From: Haloterrigena sp. KLK7
GTDB lineage: Archaea; Halobacteriota; Halobacteria; Halobacteriales; Natrialbaceae
NCBI RefSeq assembly: GCF_037914945.1
Contig: NZ_CP149787.1
Coordinates: forward strand, 2,232,001 to 2,296,000
Length of the DNA stretch: 64,000 nt
Reading direction: 5' to 3'
The notes beneath the pieces are model-generated. The model saw only the letters and a list, made by a program, of their open reading frames with translations. It did not search any database and was not told where the DNA came from. This document shows, piece by piece, positions 16,962 to 25,900 of the stretch. The translations under genes were made by a program, and so were the position numbers. Position 1 is the stretch's first letter; each line of letters opens with the position of its first letter.

Positions 16962-17009
16962 AAGACTCCCGACGAGACTGAAACCGGATTCCGCGGCGCC
17001 GACCGCTGA
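16962..17009 (+). pseudogene. Fragment of an HTH gene C-terminus (second copy)
   Basis: Encodes KTPDETETGFRGADR and a stop. It is closely similar to KTPGGGTETGFVGAVADR at the end of the frameshifted HTH gene (13443), and similarity continues a few bases past the stop (TGAATCG, then GAGTAG). It abuts the truncated nuclease, so this point marks a rearrangement joint. Confidence 0.5.
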
Positions 17010-17166
17010 ATCGCCTTCGAGTAGCGGTGACAGACATCCGCTCTTTCGCTGGTTCCGACACGTTTAGTTAACTATCAGGGGTCATAAATAAGTTCCAACG
17101 GTCACTACCATTGGCAAGTACATTTAACACTCGGAATATGGTAGCCTCGACTGAGGGAATACCGGA

Positions 17167-17307
17167 GTGGGGGACTCAAAAACCGATCAAGTGACCAGAG
17201 ATGTCGATTTGATCTTCGAATGGCGACGGCTCTGTCACGCCTGCGGTCAGCAGAAGCGCTTCAACAGACTGATCTGCGACGATTGTCGGGACCGCCATGA
17301 CGTGTAG
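17167..17307 (+). CDS. Zinc-finger microprotein, 46 residues
   Basis: GTG start; the frame upstream is closed by a stop at 17152. The chain has CHACGQQKRFNRLICDDC, two CxxC knuckles 13 residues apart, the pattern of the one-domain zinc microproteins that are frequent in haloarchaea. An AT-rich CATTTAACA about 40 bp upstream may be its TATA element. Its stop is one base from the stop of a convergent second zinc microprotein. Confidence 0.55.
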   Translation: MGDSKTDQVTRDVDLIFEWRRLCHACGQQKRFNRLICDDCRDRHDV

Positions 17308-17308
17308 T

Positions 17309-17440
17309 CTACTCACCCACGTAGTCGATCAGTCCCATCTGTTGCCGTTGTACGCAGTTCGGACACCGCCCGGGACCAGCGATTTGTGCAAATTTCCGCT
17401 CACCGCAATCGGCACACCTTCCGTCAGGATATCGAACCAT
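17309..17440 (-). CDS. Zinc-finger microprotein, 43 residues
   Basis: ATG at 17440; starts MVRYPDGRCADCGERKF and contains CPNC 16 residues after the first knuckle, a complete CxxC...CxxC zinc ribbon. Basic and aromatic residues surround the cysteines. Convergent with and almost touching the plus-strand zinc microprotein (17167-17307), with one base between the stop codons. Confidence 0.55.
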   Translation of the reverse strand: MVRYPDGRCADCGERKFAQIAGPGRCPNCVQRQQMGLIDYVGE

Positions 17441-17766
17441 ACACTATTGAGACAATAATTACACCATAGGTCTTCTGGCTACGCGACGATGGCCAGATCC
17501 GGTTTTCGCGTCCAGTACCAGTCCTGCGGCGCCAACGTGGCTCAGCGGTGAGTCGTCGCCGCTGTACTCGAGCGCGTCATCTCACGAACCCTGAATATTC
17601 AAAACCGCTCGCCGAGCTGACTTCAGTCCCTCGTGCGCGGCAACCCTGCGACTGTACGTCCGGCGCTCAGTTCGTGAACCGAGGCCCTCGCAGCCATCGC
17701 GAACACGCTTCGAGCGTACCCGCCTCGAGAACGAGTGCCCTCGTTACTCGAGCCGCGAATCGACCC
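17441..17766. other. Gene-free stretch closing the accessory island
   Basis: No coding frame, tRNA or strong repeat was found. I looked here for a copy of the tRNA-Ala 3' end as an attachment site and saw none. Confidence 0.5.
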
Positions 17767-18078
17767 TCACTCGTCGGTTCGCGTCGCGAGCCACTGCTCG
17801 AGACGTTTCATCACGGCCGCGGCCACGACCTCGCCGATCCGCTCGGGCGCGTCGCTCAGGTCCCAGACGTACTCGCCGTCGCGGGTGACGGTCACCCACT
17901 CGACGTAGTCACCGCGGTCGAGTTCGAGCAGGAGGTCCTCGAGGACGCTCGTCTCGAGCCGACAGTCGAGGGCGTCTTCGACGCGACCGGCGAGCTGTGA
18001 CGTGGTCGCGAGGACTCGACCCTCGCTCGCGGGGACGGGTCGGTCGGGAGTCGACGGGGTGGGGGGTTGGGTGGGCAT
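17767..18078 (-). CDS. Conserved haloarchaeal hypothetical protein
   Basis: A 103-residue protein with a Pro/Thr-rich N-terminus and an alpha/beta body (RVEDALDCRLETSVLEDLLLELDRGDYVEWVTV). The central part resembles a small winged-helix or MarR-like region, but no family is certain. The ATG at 18078 fits a leaderless start about 28 bp behind AATTAATATG; an in-frame ATG at 18108 lies inside that element. It sits at the border between the island and the core-like region. Confidence 0.55.
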   Translation of the reverse strand: MPTQPPTPSTPDRPVPASEGRVLATTSQLAGRVEDALDCRLETSVLEDLLLELDRGDYVEWVTVTRDGEYVWDLSDAPERIGEVVAAAVMKRLEQWLATRTDE

Positions 18079-18209
18079 GGTCGACCGACCGGTAGGAAGT
18101 CGAGTCATATTAATTCCGGTGGTACTCTCGGGCCAGTGACTATCTGTCGGAGCGATCCGAGTCGCCTGGAAGACCTGAACGCGGCCGATTCGATAGTTCC
18201 GGGCACCGA

Positions 18210-19691
18210 TCACAGGGTCTCCATGAGAATCGGTTTCGGCCCAGTGGCGGACTCGTACGGAAAGGACAGCGTCACGACCGTGCCGCCGTCGGGTCGGTCG
18301 GCGAACCGCAGATCGCCGCCGGCGTTCTGGACGATCCAGTTGACGAGCCACAGCCCCAGTCCGGAGCCGTGCTCGAGTTGCGTTTCCGCGCCGTCGAGGA
18401 CGGCCCGCCGCTCGGTTTCGGGAATGCCGTCGCCGTCGTCGGCGACCGTGAACTCGAGTCGGGTGTCGTCGCCGTAGTCGACGGTTCGGACCGCGACTTC
18501 GACGGTCGGTTCGTCGTCCGCGGCGTCCCCGTCGGCTGCCGAGTGGTGTTCGACGGCGTTATCGACGAGTTCGTTCAGGGCGTCGACGACGCTGCCGTCG
18601 ACGGTCGGCGTGGTCGCCGTCGCCCCCGACTCGTCGGTCCGAGACGCGATCCGCGCGTCGGGATAAGCCGCTCGCGCGCGGTCGACGACCGATCGAACCG
18701 CCGCCGTGGCGTCGATCAGATCGGCGTCTCCGTTTCGCTCGAGCGTTCGCTCGACGCCGCGGGCCTTGTCGGCCGTCTCGATCAGGTCGGTGGTCTCCTC
18801 GCGGATCGGCCTGACGTGCTCGCGCTCGAGCGACGGCGCCTTCTCGCTGATGAGGCCGGCGTGGCCCTCGATGACGGTCGCGGCGTTCCGGAGGTTGTGC
18901 CGGAGGACGCGGTTGAGCACCTGAATCCGTTGCTCCCGGTCTCGCTGCTCGGTGATGTCGCGAGCGACGACGACGTACCCGCGCTCGAGGGCGCTGACCG
19001 TCACGTCCTGCGGGAACGTCGTCCCGTCGGTTCGCTGGCCGATCAGCGTTCCCCGCCAGTAGTTTCGCTCGGCGAGCGCCGGTCGCACTTCGCGTTCGAT
19101 CGTCGCCCGCGCGGCGTTCGCGTACCGTCCCGCCCACTCGGTTCCCTCGAGCGTCGCCGCGTCGGGAACGTCGTAGAGGGTCGCGTAGGCGTCGTTGACG
19201 TACGCGTGTTCGTCGTCGACGACGACGGCGATCCCGTCCATCGAGGCGTCGACGGCCCGCGAGAGGCGCTCGCTCTCGCGGTAGTAGTGGGCGAACTCGA
19301 CGTACGTGTAGCCGAGGAGGCCACCGAACGCCATGCCGGTGCTCAACGCGCTGATCACCGGCTGGGTGAGTCCGGCGGAAAAGTTCATCCTGATCGAGAG
19401 CAGGTAGATACACCAGGCACAGAAGAGCGCGACCATCGCGCCGCAGGTGACCGAGCCGACGGTGACGATGTCCGCTCGCCGCGTCGTCTCCTCGTGGTCC
19501 CGCGTCCGAACGCCGTACCAGACGTGACCGACTCCGATTCCCGTGGGGATCCCCATTTCGAGGACGAGCAAGGCGACGGACCCGCCGAAGGTCACGACGT
19601 ATGCGCCGACTATCGCGAGCAGTCCGAGTCCGACGATCGAAACCGAGTGCTCCCGAACGGACGTCGACGTGCGGCGAGCACTGGTGGGCAT
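18210..19691 (-). CDS. Sensor histidine kinase with PAS domain
   Basis: A 493-residue membrane sensor. There are about four membrane helices within residues 18-150 (an MHYT/HisKA_7TM-like module), a PAS domain at roughly 160-265 (DGIAVVVDDEHAYVNDAYATLYDVP), and a kinase core. The phosphoacceptor His lies in VLRHNLRN, followed by N-box NELVDNAVEHH, G1 DDGDGIPETER and G2 GSGLGLWLV. The VLRHNLRN form of the H box is typical of haloarchaeal kinases. No response regulator is adjacent, so it is an orphan whose partner and signal are unknown. Confidence 0.88.
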   Translation of the reverse strand: MPTSARRTSTSVREHSVSIVGLGLLAIVGAYVVTFGGSVALLVLEMGIPTGIGVGHVWYGVRTRDHEETTRRADIVTVGSVTCGAMVALFCAWCIYLLSIRMNFSAGLTQPVISALSTGMAFGGLLGYTYVEFAHYYRESERLSRAVDASMDGIAVVVDDEHAYVNDAYATLYDVPDAATLEGTEWAGRYANAARATIEREVRPALAERNYWRGTLIGQRTDGTTFPQDVTVSALERGYVVVARDITEQRDREQRIQVLNRVLRHNLRNAATVIEGHAGLISEKAPSLEREHVRPIREETTDLIETADKARGVERTLERNGDADLIDATAAVRSVVDRARAAYPDARIASRTDESGATATTPTVDGSVVDALNELVDNAVEHHSAADGDAADDEPTVEVAVRTVDYGDDTRLEFTVADDGDGIPETERRAVLDGAETQLEHGSGLGLWLVNWIVQNAGGDLRFADRPDGGTVVTLSFPYESATGPKPILMETL

Positions 19692-19817
19692 CGTCGGAAC
19701 AGTACGTGATGGGAAGACGACGATGATAAATCAATTGGCAATTCCACCGACACCTCGGTCGGCGAGTCCGCTCGCCGGCCCCGACTTGTTTGGTGATAGA
19801 AGCCGTCTGCGATCGAC

Positions 19818-20846
19818 ATGACGACTCTCTACGCGGCGATGCGGGACCGCCTCCGCTGCTACGCGAGCGACGACGCCGACGCGGGCGGGATGAGCCACGC
19901 GAGCACTCGACTCGAGGGACACGCCATCGAGTGTCTCGCCGCCTCGCGGGCGGCCCCGGAGCGGGTCTTCGTCGGCACCTTCGAGGACGGTCTGTACCGT
20001 TCCCGCGGTCGAGACGCGGCGCCGGGCGAACGGGAGTTCGAACGCCTCGAGACCGAGTTCGTCAGCGAGGCCATCACGGCGCTGGCGGTCAGCCCGCACG
20101 ATCCGAACGTGGTCTACGCCGGAACCGAACCGAGCCGCGTCTACCGCTCGCTCGACGGCGGCGACACCTGGACGCGCCTCGAGGGGCTGACCGACCTCCC
20201 GTCGGCCGACGAGTGGGCCTTCCCGCCGCGACCCCACACCCACCACGTCCGCTGGCTCGAGGTCGACCCGTTCGATCCCGACCGGCTCTACGTCGGCATC
20301 GAAGCGGGCGCGTTCGTCCTGAGTCCCGACGGCGGCGAGACGTGGCGCGAGCGCCCCGAGGGCTCGCGCCGGGACAACCACACGCTCGCGACCCACGCCG
20401 ACCGCGAGGGCCGGATCTACACCGCCGCCGGCGACGGCTACGCGGTGAGCGACGACGGCGGCGACTCCTGGCGGCGCCCCCAGGACGGCCTCGAGCACAC
20501 CTACTGCTGGGGGCTGGCCGTCGATCCCGCCGATCCGGACGCGGTCATCGTCTCGAGCGCCAGCGGCGCCCGGACGGCCCACACGGCCGAGCGGGCCGAC
20601 TCCCACGTCTACCGTCGCGTCGGCGACGAGTCTTGGGAGCGACTCGAGGACCGGGGGCTCCCGACGGGCGAGGGCGTCGTTCGCGCCGTCTTCGAGACGA
20701 CCGGCGAGGACGGGGTCGTCTACGCGCTGAACAATTGGGGACTGTTCCGCAGCGAGGACTTCGGCGACTCCTGGGCGGGGATCGATACTGATTGGGCGGT
20801 AGGCCTCGAGACGCAGGCGCCGCGCGGACTGGTCGCACTCCCCTGA
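19818..20846 (+). CDS. BNR/sialidase-like repeat propeller protein
   Basis: A 342-residue cytoplasmic protein without a signal peptide. It has at least four Asp-box repeats of the form S-x-D-G-G-x-x-W (SLDGGDTW near residue 114, SPDGGETW near 172, SDDGGDSW near 212, SEDFGDSW near 316), the mark of BNR/sialidase or Ycf48-like propellers. No catalytic residues of glycosidases are evident. Haloarchaea carry many such proteins, usually annotated as glycosyl hydrolase-like; binding or assembly roles are more likely than catalysis. Confidence 0.75.
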   Translation: MTTLYAAMRDRLRCYASDDADAGGMSHASTRLEGHAIECLAASRAAPERVFVGTFEDGLYRSRGRDAAPGEREFERLETEFVSEAITALAVSPHDPNVVYAGTEPSRVYRSLDGGDTWTRLEGLTDLPSADEWAFPPRPHTHHVRWLEVDPFDPDRLYVGIEAGAFVLSPDGGETWRERPEGSRRDNHTLATHADREGRIYTAAGDGYAVSDDGGDSWRRPQDGLEHTYCWGLAVDPADPDAVIVSSASGARTAHTAERADSHVYRRVGDESWERLEDRGLPTGEGVVRAVFETTGEDGVVYALNNWGLFRSEDFGDSWAGIDTDWAVGLETQAPRGLVALP

Positions 20847-20852
20847 GCCGTC

Positions 20853-21761
20853 TCAGCCGTCACTCGCCACGCTTCCGTCGCTGCGTTCTCGGACGACGGC
20901 GACCGTGACGGCGTGAACCGACGCGACGAGGGCGCTACTCAGCACGGTCCCGGCGTACGGAAGCGGAACGAGCGTGAGGAGCCACGCCGCGAGCCCGAAG
21001 GCGAGTACGAGCGCGGCGATCGACCAGCCCGAGCCGCGGGTGACACGGGCGCTTCGACGGAGCGCCGCGACCGGTCCCGCGCCGGTGACGACGAACGCGG
21101 GCGCGGCGAACAGGCGTACCATCGCGGCGAAGACCAAGACGAGCAGCGGAATCCCGAGGACCAGTCCGAGTTCCCCGAGCGAACCGAGCAGTCGCCCCGC
21201 CGCGGAGAAGAGGACGACGAGACCGAAATACGCGGGCACTCGTCGAATCGAGTGCGATTCGGTTTCCGCGTCGGCGACCCCGGCCCCCTCCTCGAGGGCT
21301 CGAGCGATCGTGATCGACCCGGCGACCGCGACGACCAGGAGGGCGACCGCTTCGAGTCCGATCCCCCACGCGAGGTAGGGGAGTTTCAGGTCGACGAGGG
21401 CCTCGAGCGAGCGCGTCGTCTCCGGGACGCCGGTCGGGTAGCCGTCGAACTCGACGCTGATCGTGAAGCCGACACTGTCGTCGAGCGACAGCGTTGGAAG
21501 CGGATCGTGTCGGCGAACCCAATCGACGATCGCGAGGAGGACGCCGGCGACGGCGAACGGCAGGAGCAGCGATGGATCGCGTCGGATCCGCGTCGCCGCC
21601 GAGAGCGGTGACGACGGCTCGTTCCTCCGGGCGGCGGTTCGGCCATCGGTACCGTCGTCGCGGCTCGAGACCGAATTTCGAATCGGATCTGACGCGTCGT
21701 TCGACGGCGATCCCGTCCCCCGATTCGCCGACCCGGATCCCGAACCCGGTTCGCCCGTCAC
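20853..21761 (-). CDS. Integral membrane protein, translationally coupled to a PQQ propeller protein
   Basis: A 302-residue protein with a 60-residue disordered N-terminus and about six membrane segments (near 64-82, 120-145, 170-195, 205-225 and 255-290). No family is recognised, though the layout resembles DUF7544/DUF975-like membrane proteins of haloarchaea. The GTG start at 21761 overlaps the stop of the upstream propeller gene (GTGA), so the two are made together and may form a complex at the membrane. Confidence 0.65.
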   Translation of the reverse strand: MTGEPGSGSGSANRGTGSPSNDASDPIRNSVSSRDDGTDGRTAARRNEPSSPLSAATRIRRDPSLLLPFAVAGVLLAIVDWVRRHDPLPTLSLDDSVGFTISVEFDGYPTGVPETTRSLEALVDLKLPYLAWGIGLEAVALLVVAVAGSITIARALEEGAGVADAETESHSIRRVPAYFGLVVLFSAAGRLLGSLGELGLVLGIPLLVLVFAAMVRLFAAPAFVVTGAGPVAALRRSARVTRGSGWSIAALVLAFGLAAWLLTLVPLPYAGTVLSSALVASVHAVTVAVVRERSDGSVASDG

Positions 21762-22993
21762 GCCGATCCCTCCAGCGCGAGGAGCCGATCGCCGTCGACG
21801 GCGTACAGGACGCCGTCGCCGACCGCCGGCGGTGAGAACGTCCACTCCGATTCGTACGCGAACAGCTCGTCGCCCGTCTCTGCATCGAACGCGATGATTT
21901 CGGCCCCGTTCGTGACGTAGACGACGCCGTCGGCGACGACCGGCGTCGTCGGGGTGGCGAACGATACCGACCACTCCTCGTCGCCCGTCTCGAGGTCGAG
22001 CGCGTGTAGCGACTGGTTACTGTCCGCGACGAAGACCGTTCCGTCGGCGACGGCGGCGGCGCCCTCGGTCGCGTTCCCCTCGAGGTCGCGCTTCCAGCGG
22101 ACGTCGCTCCCGTCGGCCTCGTACGTCGTGACGCCCGACCGCGTCAGAACGACGACAGCGCCGTCGGTCGCCGTCGGCGCGAGGACCATCTGCTCGTCGA
22201 GTTCGTCGCGCCACTCCTCGTCGCCCGTCTCGGCGTCGAACGCGCGGAGTTGGTGGGGCCAGGCAGTGACGAAAACGGTCCCGTCTCTCACTGCCGGTCG
22301 GCGCAGTGCCTCGCTGGCGATGTCGCTGTACTCGACGGTTCGTCGCCACCGTTCGCGACCGCTGTCGGCCTCGAGCGCGACGACGTCGGACGTCTCCGGA
22401 ACGACGCTGTACACCGTCCCGTCGACCGTGACGGGCGGCGGGGCCTCCGTCGGACCGAAGAAATCGAATCCCGATTCACCGACCGGCGACTTCCACCGTT
22501 CGTCTCCGACCCGCCGTCCGAACAGTTTCAGGCCACCGCCGGCGTTCAGGCCGACGATCTCACCTGGCGCGGCGACCGCCAACGTATCCGTTCGGTAGAT
22601 CGAGGACGGTACGTGGGCTGGGCTCGAGAACCTGTGGGCGTCACCGTAGGAGAACCGAACGTCGCCGGTCGTGGCGTCGAAAGCGACGAGTTCCTCGGTG
22701 CTGGCATATACGGTTCCGTCGGCGAGAATCGGCGGCCCCATGCCGAATCCACCCGTTCTATCGAAGGTCCCTTCCCACGCGATTCGCGGCTCGCCTTTCG
22801 GCCCCGACGCGTCGGGATTGAAGCCGGTCCCGGCGGCGTCGTAGCGCGCCATCGGCCAGTCGACCTCAGCGGATTCGGCGGCGGACGCGATGCCGATACT
22901 CGTCCGTAGCCCGTCGTCGAGAACACTTTCACTACCGGTGATTCCAACGGCGCCGACTCCGACGCCGGCGAGCAGTCGTCGTCTGGAGGGCAT
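21758..22993 (-). CDS. Exported PQQ-like beta-propeller protein
   Basis: A 411-residue protein starting MPSRRRLLAGVGVGAVG, a twin-arginine signal. Residues about 45-405 form seven or so PQQ-like blades with repeated D-x-x-T-G-D-x-x-W signatures and A-V-A-D-G-T-V-F strands. No PGF-CTERM tail is present. The ATG at 22993 was chosen because it places the twin Arg next to the start; a GTG at 23008 adds five residues. The GTGA junction links it to the downstream membrane protein, which may act as its anchor or partner. Confidence 0.8.
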   Translation of the reverse strand: MPSRRRLLAGVGVGAVGITGSESVLDDGLRTSIGIASAAESAEVDWPMARYDAAGTGFNPDASGPKGEPRIAWEGTFDRTGGFGMGPPILADGTVYASTEELVAFDATTGDVRFSYGDAHRFSSPAHVPSSIYRTDTLAVAAPGEIVGLNAGGGLKLFGRRVGDERWKSPVGESGFDFFGPTEAPPPVTVDGTVYSVVPETSDVVALEADSGRERWRRTVEYSDIASEALRRPAVRDGTVFVTAWPHQLRAFDAETGDEEWRDELDEQMVLAPTATDGAVVVLTRSGVTTYEADGSDVRWKRDLEGNATEGAAAVADGTVFVADSNQSLHALDLETGDEEWSVSFATPTTPVVADGVVYVTNGAEIIAFDAETGDELFAYESEWTFSPPAVGDGVLYAVDGDRLLALEGSA

Positions 22994-23185
22994 CGTTCGA
23001 TCCGTCACGCGTCGAACGTGTAAGTACTTTCATCTCTTCGGACTGGATTCAACCCTGGTGTAGCGGACCTCGCGAGGGTCGACGGAATCGTTCGATCGCG
23101 AATCGTCCCGTCGGTCGGCAACGGTGGGGTGCTTCGAAATCCTTTTAGTCGCGACACGGGGATAGTAGGGTAACTGAGTGATATC

Positions 23186-23509
23186 ATGGACGTCGACATC
23201 ATCTCCGAAACGGAGAATCCCATGTTGCATCGAACCGACGTGACCTTCGAACTCTCCCACGAGGACGCGACGCCGGAGCGTCTGCAGGTCCGAGACAGTC
23301 TCGCGGCCAAACTGAACAAGGACGCCGACGAGGTCGTCGTCCGCAAACTCGACACGAAGTTCGGGATGCGAAAGACCGTCGGCGAGGCCAAGGTCTACGA
23401 CACGGCCGACGACGCCCGCGACGTCGAGCAGGACCACATGCTCGAGCGAAACAAGATCGGCGCCGAGGACGCCGAGGCCGAGGCGGACGCCGAAGCGGAG
23501 GAAGCATAA
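23186..23509 (+). CDS. rps24e: 30S ribosomal protein S24e
   Basis: A 107-residue archaeal/eukaryotic-type S24 protein. Recognisable are NPMLHRTDVTFEL at the N-terminus and KLNKDADEVVVRKLDTKFG in the centre. The acidic Ala/Glu tail after residue 90 is a halophilic addition. The gene is one base from S27ae, the usual archaeal pairing. Confidence 0.95.
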   Translation: MDVDIISETENPMLHRTDVTFELSHEDATPERLQVRDSLAAKLNKDADEVVVRKLDTKFGMRKTVGEAKVYDTADDARDVEQDHMLERNKIGAEDAEAEADAEAEEA

Positions 23510-23644
23510 ATGCCACGACACGAACTCTACGACGACGACGGCAGCACCGAGCGCGAACAGTGCCCCCGCTGCGGGGACGCCTTCCTCGCCGACCACGGTG
23601 ACCGCCAGCACTGCGGCAAGTGCGGCTACACCGAGTGGGAGTAG
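23510..23644 (+). CDS. rps27ae: 30S ribosomal protein S27ae
   Basis: A 44-residue zinc-ribbon ribosomal protein. CPRCGDAF and CGKCGYTEW provide the four zinc-binding cysteines (CxxC, about 16 residues, CxxC). Its ATG follows the S24e TAA directly, so the genes form one operon. Confidence 0.93.
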   Translation: MPRHELYDDDGSTEREQCPRCGDAFLADHGDRQHCGKCGYTEWE

Positions 23645-23773
23645 CGATGCGCCGAGCGGAGCGAGGGGCATCGATTACGCGCACGGGGAACGAAGTGACC
23701 CGTGGGCGATAACGCGCTCGAGCGTTCTTCCACGTCCCGCGCCGTGACCGAGAGAGCGCAGTAATCCAGACAC

Positions 23774-25522
23774 GTGAGTTCTACCACCCGCATTCTCGGG
23801 ATCGAAGGCACCGCCTGGGCGGCCAGCGCGGCGGTGTACGATTCCGCGACCGACGACGTCGTCATCGAGAGCGACGCCTACCAGCCCGACAGCGGCGGCA
23901 TCCACCCCCGCGAGGCCGCCGAACACATGCACGACGCGATTCCCCGCGTCGTCGAGACCGCTCTCGAGCGCGCCCGCGAGACCCACGACGGGCCCGCCGA
24001 CGCGGCCCCGGTGGACGCGGTCGCCTTTTCCCGGGGTCCCGGTCTCGGCCCCTGTCTACGGATCGTCGGCACGGCCGCCCGCGCGCTGAGTCAGGCCCTC
24101 GAGGTGCCCCTCGTCGGCGTCAACCACATGGTCGCCCACCTCGAGATCGGTCGCCATACCGCCGACTTCGACTCGCCGGTCTGTCTCAACGCCAGCGGCG
24201 CGAACGCCCACCTGCTGGCCTACCGCAACGGCCGCTACCGCGTGCTCGGCGAGACGATGGACACGGGCGTCGGCAACGCCATCGACAAGTTCACGCGCCA
24301 CGTCGGCTGGTCCCACCCCGGCGGCCCGAAGGTCGAGGCGGCCGCCGAGGACGGCGAGTACGTCGACCTCCCGTACGTCGTCAAGGGAATGGACTTCTCG
24401 TTTTCGGGGATCATGAGCGCCGCGAAGCAGCGGTACGACGACGGCGTTCCGATCGAGGACATCTGCTTCTCGCTCCAGGAGAACGTCTTCGGGATGCTCA
24501 CCGAAGTGGCCGAACGCGCCCTCTCGCTGACCGGCAGCGACGAACTCGTGCTGGGCGGCGGCGTCGGACAGAACGAGCGCTTACGCGAGATGCTCCGGGA
24601 GATGTGCGACCAGCGCGGCGCCGAGTTCCACGCGCCGGAACCCCGATTCCTGCGCGATAACGCGGGGATGATCGCCGTCCTCGGCGCGAAGATGTACGAC
24701 GTCGGCGATACCCTTGCGATCGAGGACTCTCGAGTCGATCCGAACTATCGGCCGGATCAAGTGCCCGTCACGTGGCGGCGCGACGAACCCGAACTCGCGG
24801 CCGGTCGAGGAGCGGACGGCAGCGAGACGCAGGTCCGCGGCGCCGAAGCGCTCGTCGACCTCGAGCCCGAGCGCGGCCGCGTCGCGAAACGCCGCGAGTC
24901 GAAGACCTACCGCCATCCCGAACTCGACGACCGGCTCCGACGCGAGCGGACGACCCTCGAGGCCCGCTTGACCAGCCTCGCGCGCCGCGAGGGGGTGCCG
25001 ACGCCAGTGCTCTCGGACGTCGATCCCCGCGAGGCCGTATTGGAACTCGAGTACGTCGGCGAGACGGACCTCCGCGACGGGCTGACCGCCGAGCGGGTCC
25101 GCGAGGTCGGTCGCCACCTCGCGCGACTGCATCGGGCCGGGTTCGTCCACGGCGATCCGACGACGCGGAACGTCCGCGTCGGTGGCGCGGGACGCGCCGC
25201 GTCGCGGAGTGAACGAACGGCCGACGACCGTGACCGGCCCGACGGCTCCCGGAACGCGCGGGCGACCGACGGCCGCGATCAGGCGGGCGACCACGTATAC
25301 CTCATCGACTTCGGCCTCGGCTACCACACCGACCACGTCGAGGACTACGCGATGGACATTCACGTCTTCGACCAGAGCCTCGTCGGCACCGCAGACGACC
25401 CCGAACCGCTCCGCGCGGCGCTGCGGGAGGGCTACCGTGAAGCCGGCGAGGAGCGTGTGCTCGAGCGCCTGCGGGACGTCGAGGGTCGCGGTCGGTACGT
25501 CAGCGACGATACTCGAGAATAG
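23774..25522 (+). CDS. kae1-bud32: Kae1-Bud32 fusion, tRNA t6A synthesis (KEOPS)
   Basis: A 582-residue two-domain protein. Residues 1-325 are Kae1/TsaD, which transfers the threonylcarbamoyl group to A37 of ANN-decoding tRNAs. The metal-binding HMVAH motif is near residue 117, and DTGVGNAIDKFTRHVGW and DNAGMIAVLGA follow. Residues about 375-580 are Bud32, the small ATPase of KEOPS, with HGDPTTRNV (catalytic loop) and IDFGLGYHT (DFG). A Ser/Arg/Asp-rich insert before the DFG segment is haloarchaeal in style. GTG at 23774 starts three residues before the first Kae1 strand. The fusion is known in many Euryarchaeota. Confidence 0.95.
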   Translation: MSSTTRILGIEGTAWAASAAVYDSATDDVVIESDAYQPDSGGIHPREAAEHMHDAIPRVVETALERARETHDGPADAAPVDAVAFSRGPGLGPCLRIVGTAARALSQALEVPLVGVNHMVAHLEIGRHTADFDSPVCLNASGANAHLLAYRNGRYRVLGETMDTGVGNAIDKFTRHVGWSHPGGPKVEAAAEDGEYVDLPYVVKGMDFSFSGIMSAAKQRYDDGVPIEDICFSLQENVFGMLTEVAERALSLTGSDELVLGGGVGQNERLREMLREMCDQRGAEFHAPEPRFLRDNAGMIAVLGAKMYDVGDTLAIEDSRVDPNYRPDQVPVTWRRDEPELAAGRGADGSETQVRGAEALVDLEPERGRVAKRRESKTYRHPELDDRLRRERTTLEARLTSLARREGVPTPVLSDVDPREAVLELEYVGETDLRDGLTAERVREVGRHLARLHRAGFVHGDPTTRNVRVGGAGRAASRSERTADDRDRPDGSRNARATDGRDQAGDHVYLIDFGLGYHTDHVEDYAMDIHVFDQSLVGTADDPEPLRAALREGYREAGEERVLERLRDVEGRGRYVSDDTRE

Positions 25523-25582
25523 GTCGCCTCGAGGGCGTCGGTCGACGATTCTCAGCCCACTGATTCGATAGTCGAGTCGCCG

Positions 25583-25804
25583 CTACTCCACGGCACAGGA
25601 GTCCCCGGTCGTATCGACCCCGAGCAGGTAGTTCCCGCCGCAGAACCCCGTCCAGACGTTCTGGAGGAGTCCCAGTCCGGCGATGCCCGCTATCGCGGCG
25701 CGCTCGCGTTTGTCGTCCTGGTAGGCCGCCGCGGCTATCACGACGAGCCAGATGCCGAGTACTCCGCGGACGATGCGATCGTATCCACCGACGTTTCGCT
25801 GCAT
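25583..25804 (-). CDS. Small membrane protein (DUF2892/YgaP-type membrane domain)
   Basis: A 73-residue protein with two hydrophobic helices (about 8-27 and 38-58). The pattern MQRNVGGYDRIVRGVLGIWL and the end GLLQNVWTGFCGGNYLLGVDT matches the DUF2892 membrane domain that in bacteria is joined to rhodanese in YgaP. Here it stands alone, with a conserved Cys at the second helix end and another near the C-terminus. Confidence 0.75.
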   Translation of the reverse strand: MQRNVGGYDRIVRGVLGIWLVVIAAAAYQDDKRERAAIAGIAGLGLLQNVWTGFCGGNYLLGVDTTGDSCAVE

Positions 25805-25900
25805 ACGCGATCGTACGGGCGGCCGAGTGGAAACCGTGTGGCCGAATATCTCGCACGCATTTATGACGGCCCCCGTCGACTAGCCGACAGCAACCGACCG

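Noticed and set aside
16605-17009. A 134-codon plus-strand frame
   Set aside because: Most of it is antisense to the nuclease remnant; only the last 15 codons are a real fragment, listed separately.
17441-17766. Attachment-site copy of the tRNA-Ala 3' end
   Set aside because: I searched this stretch by eye for the T-arm and acceptor sequence and found no match.
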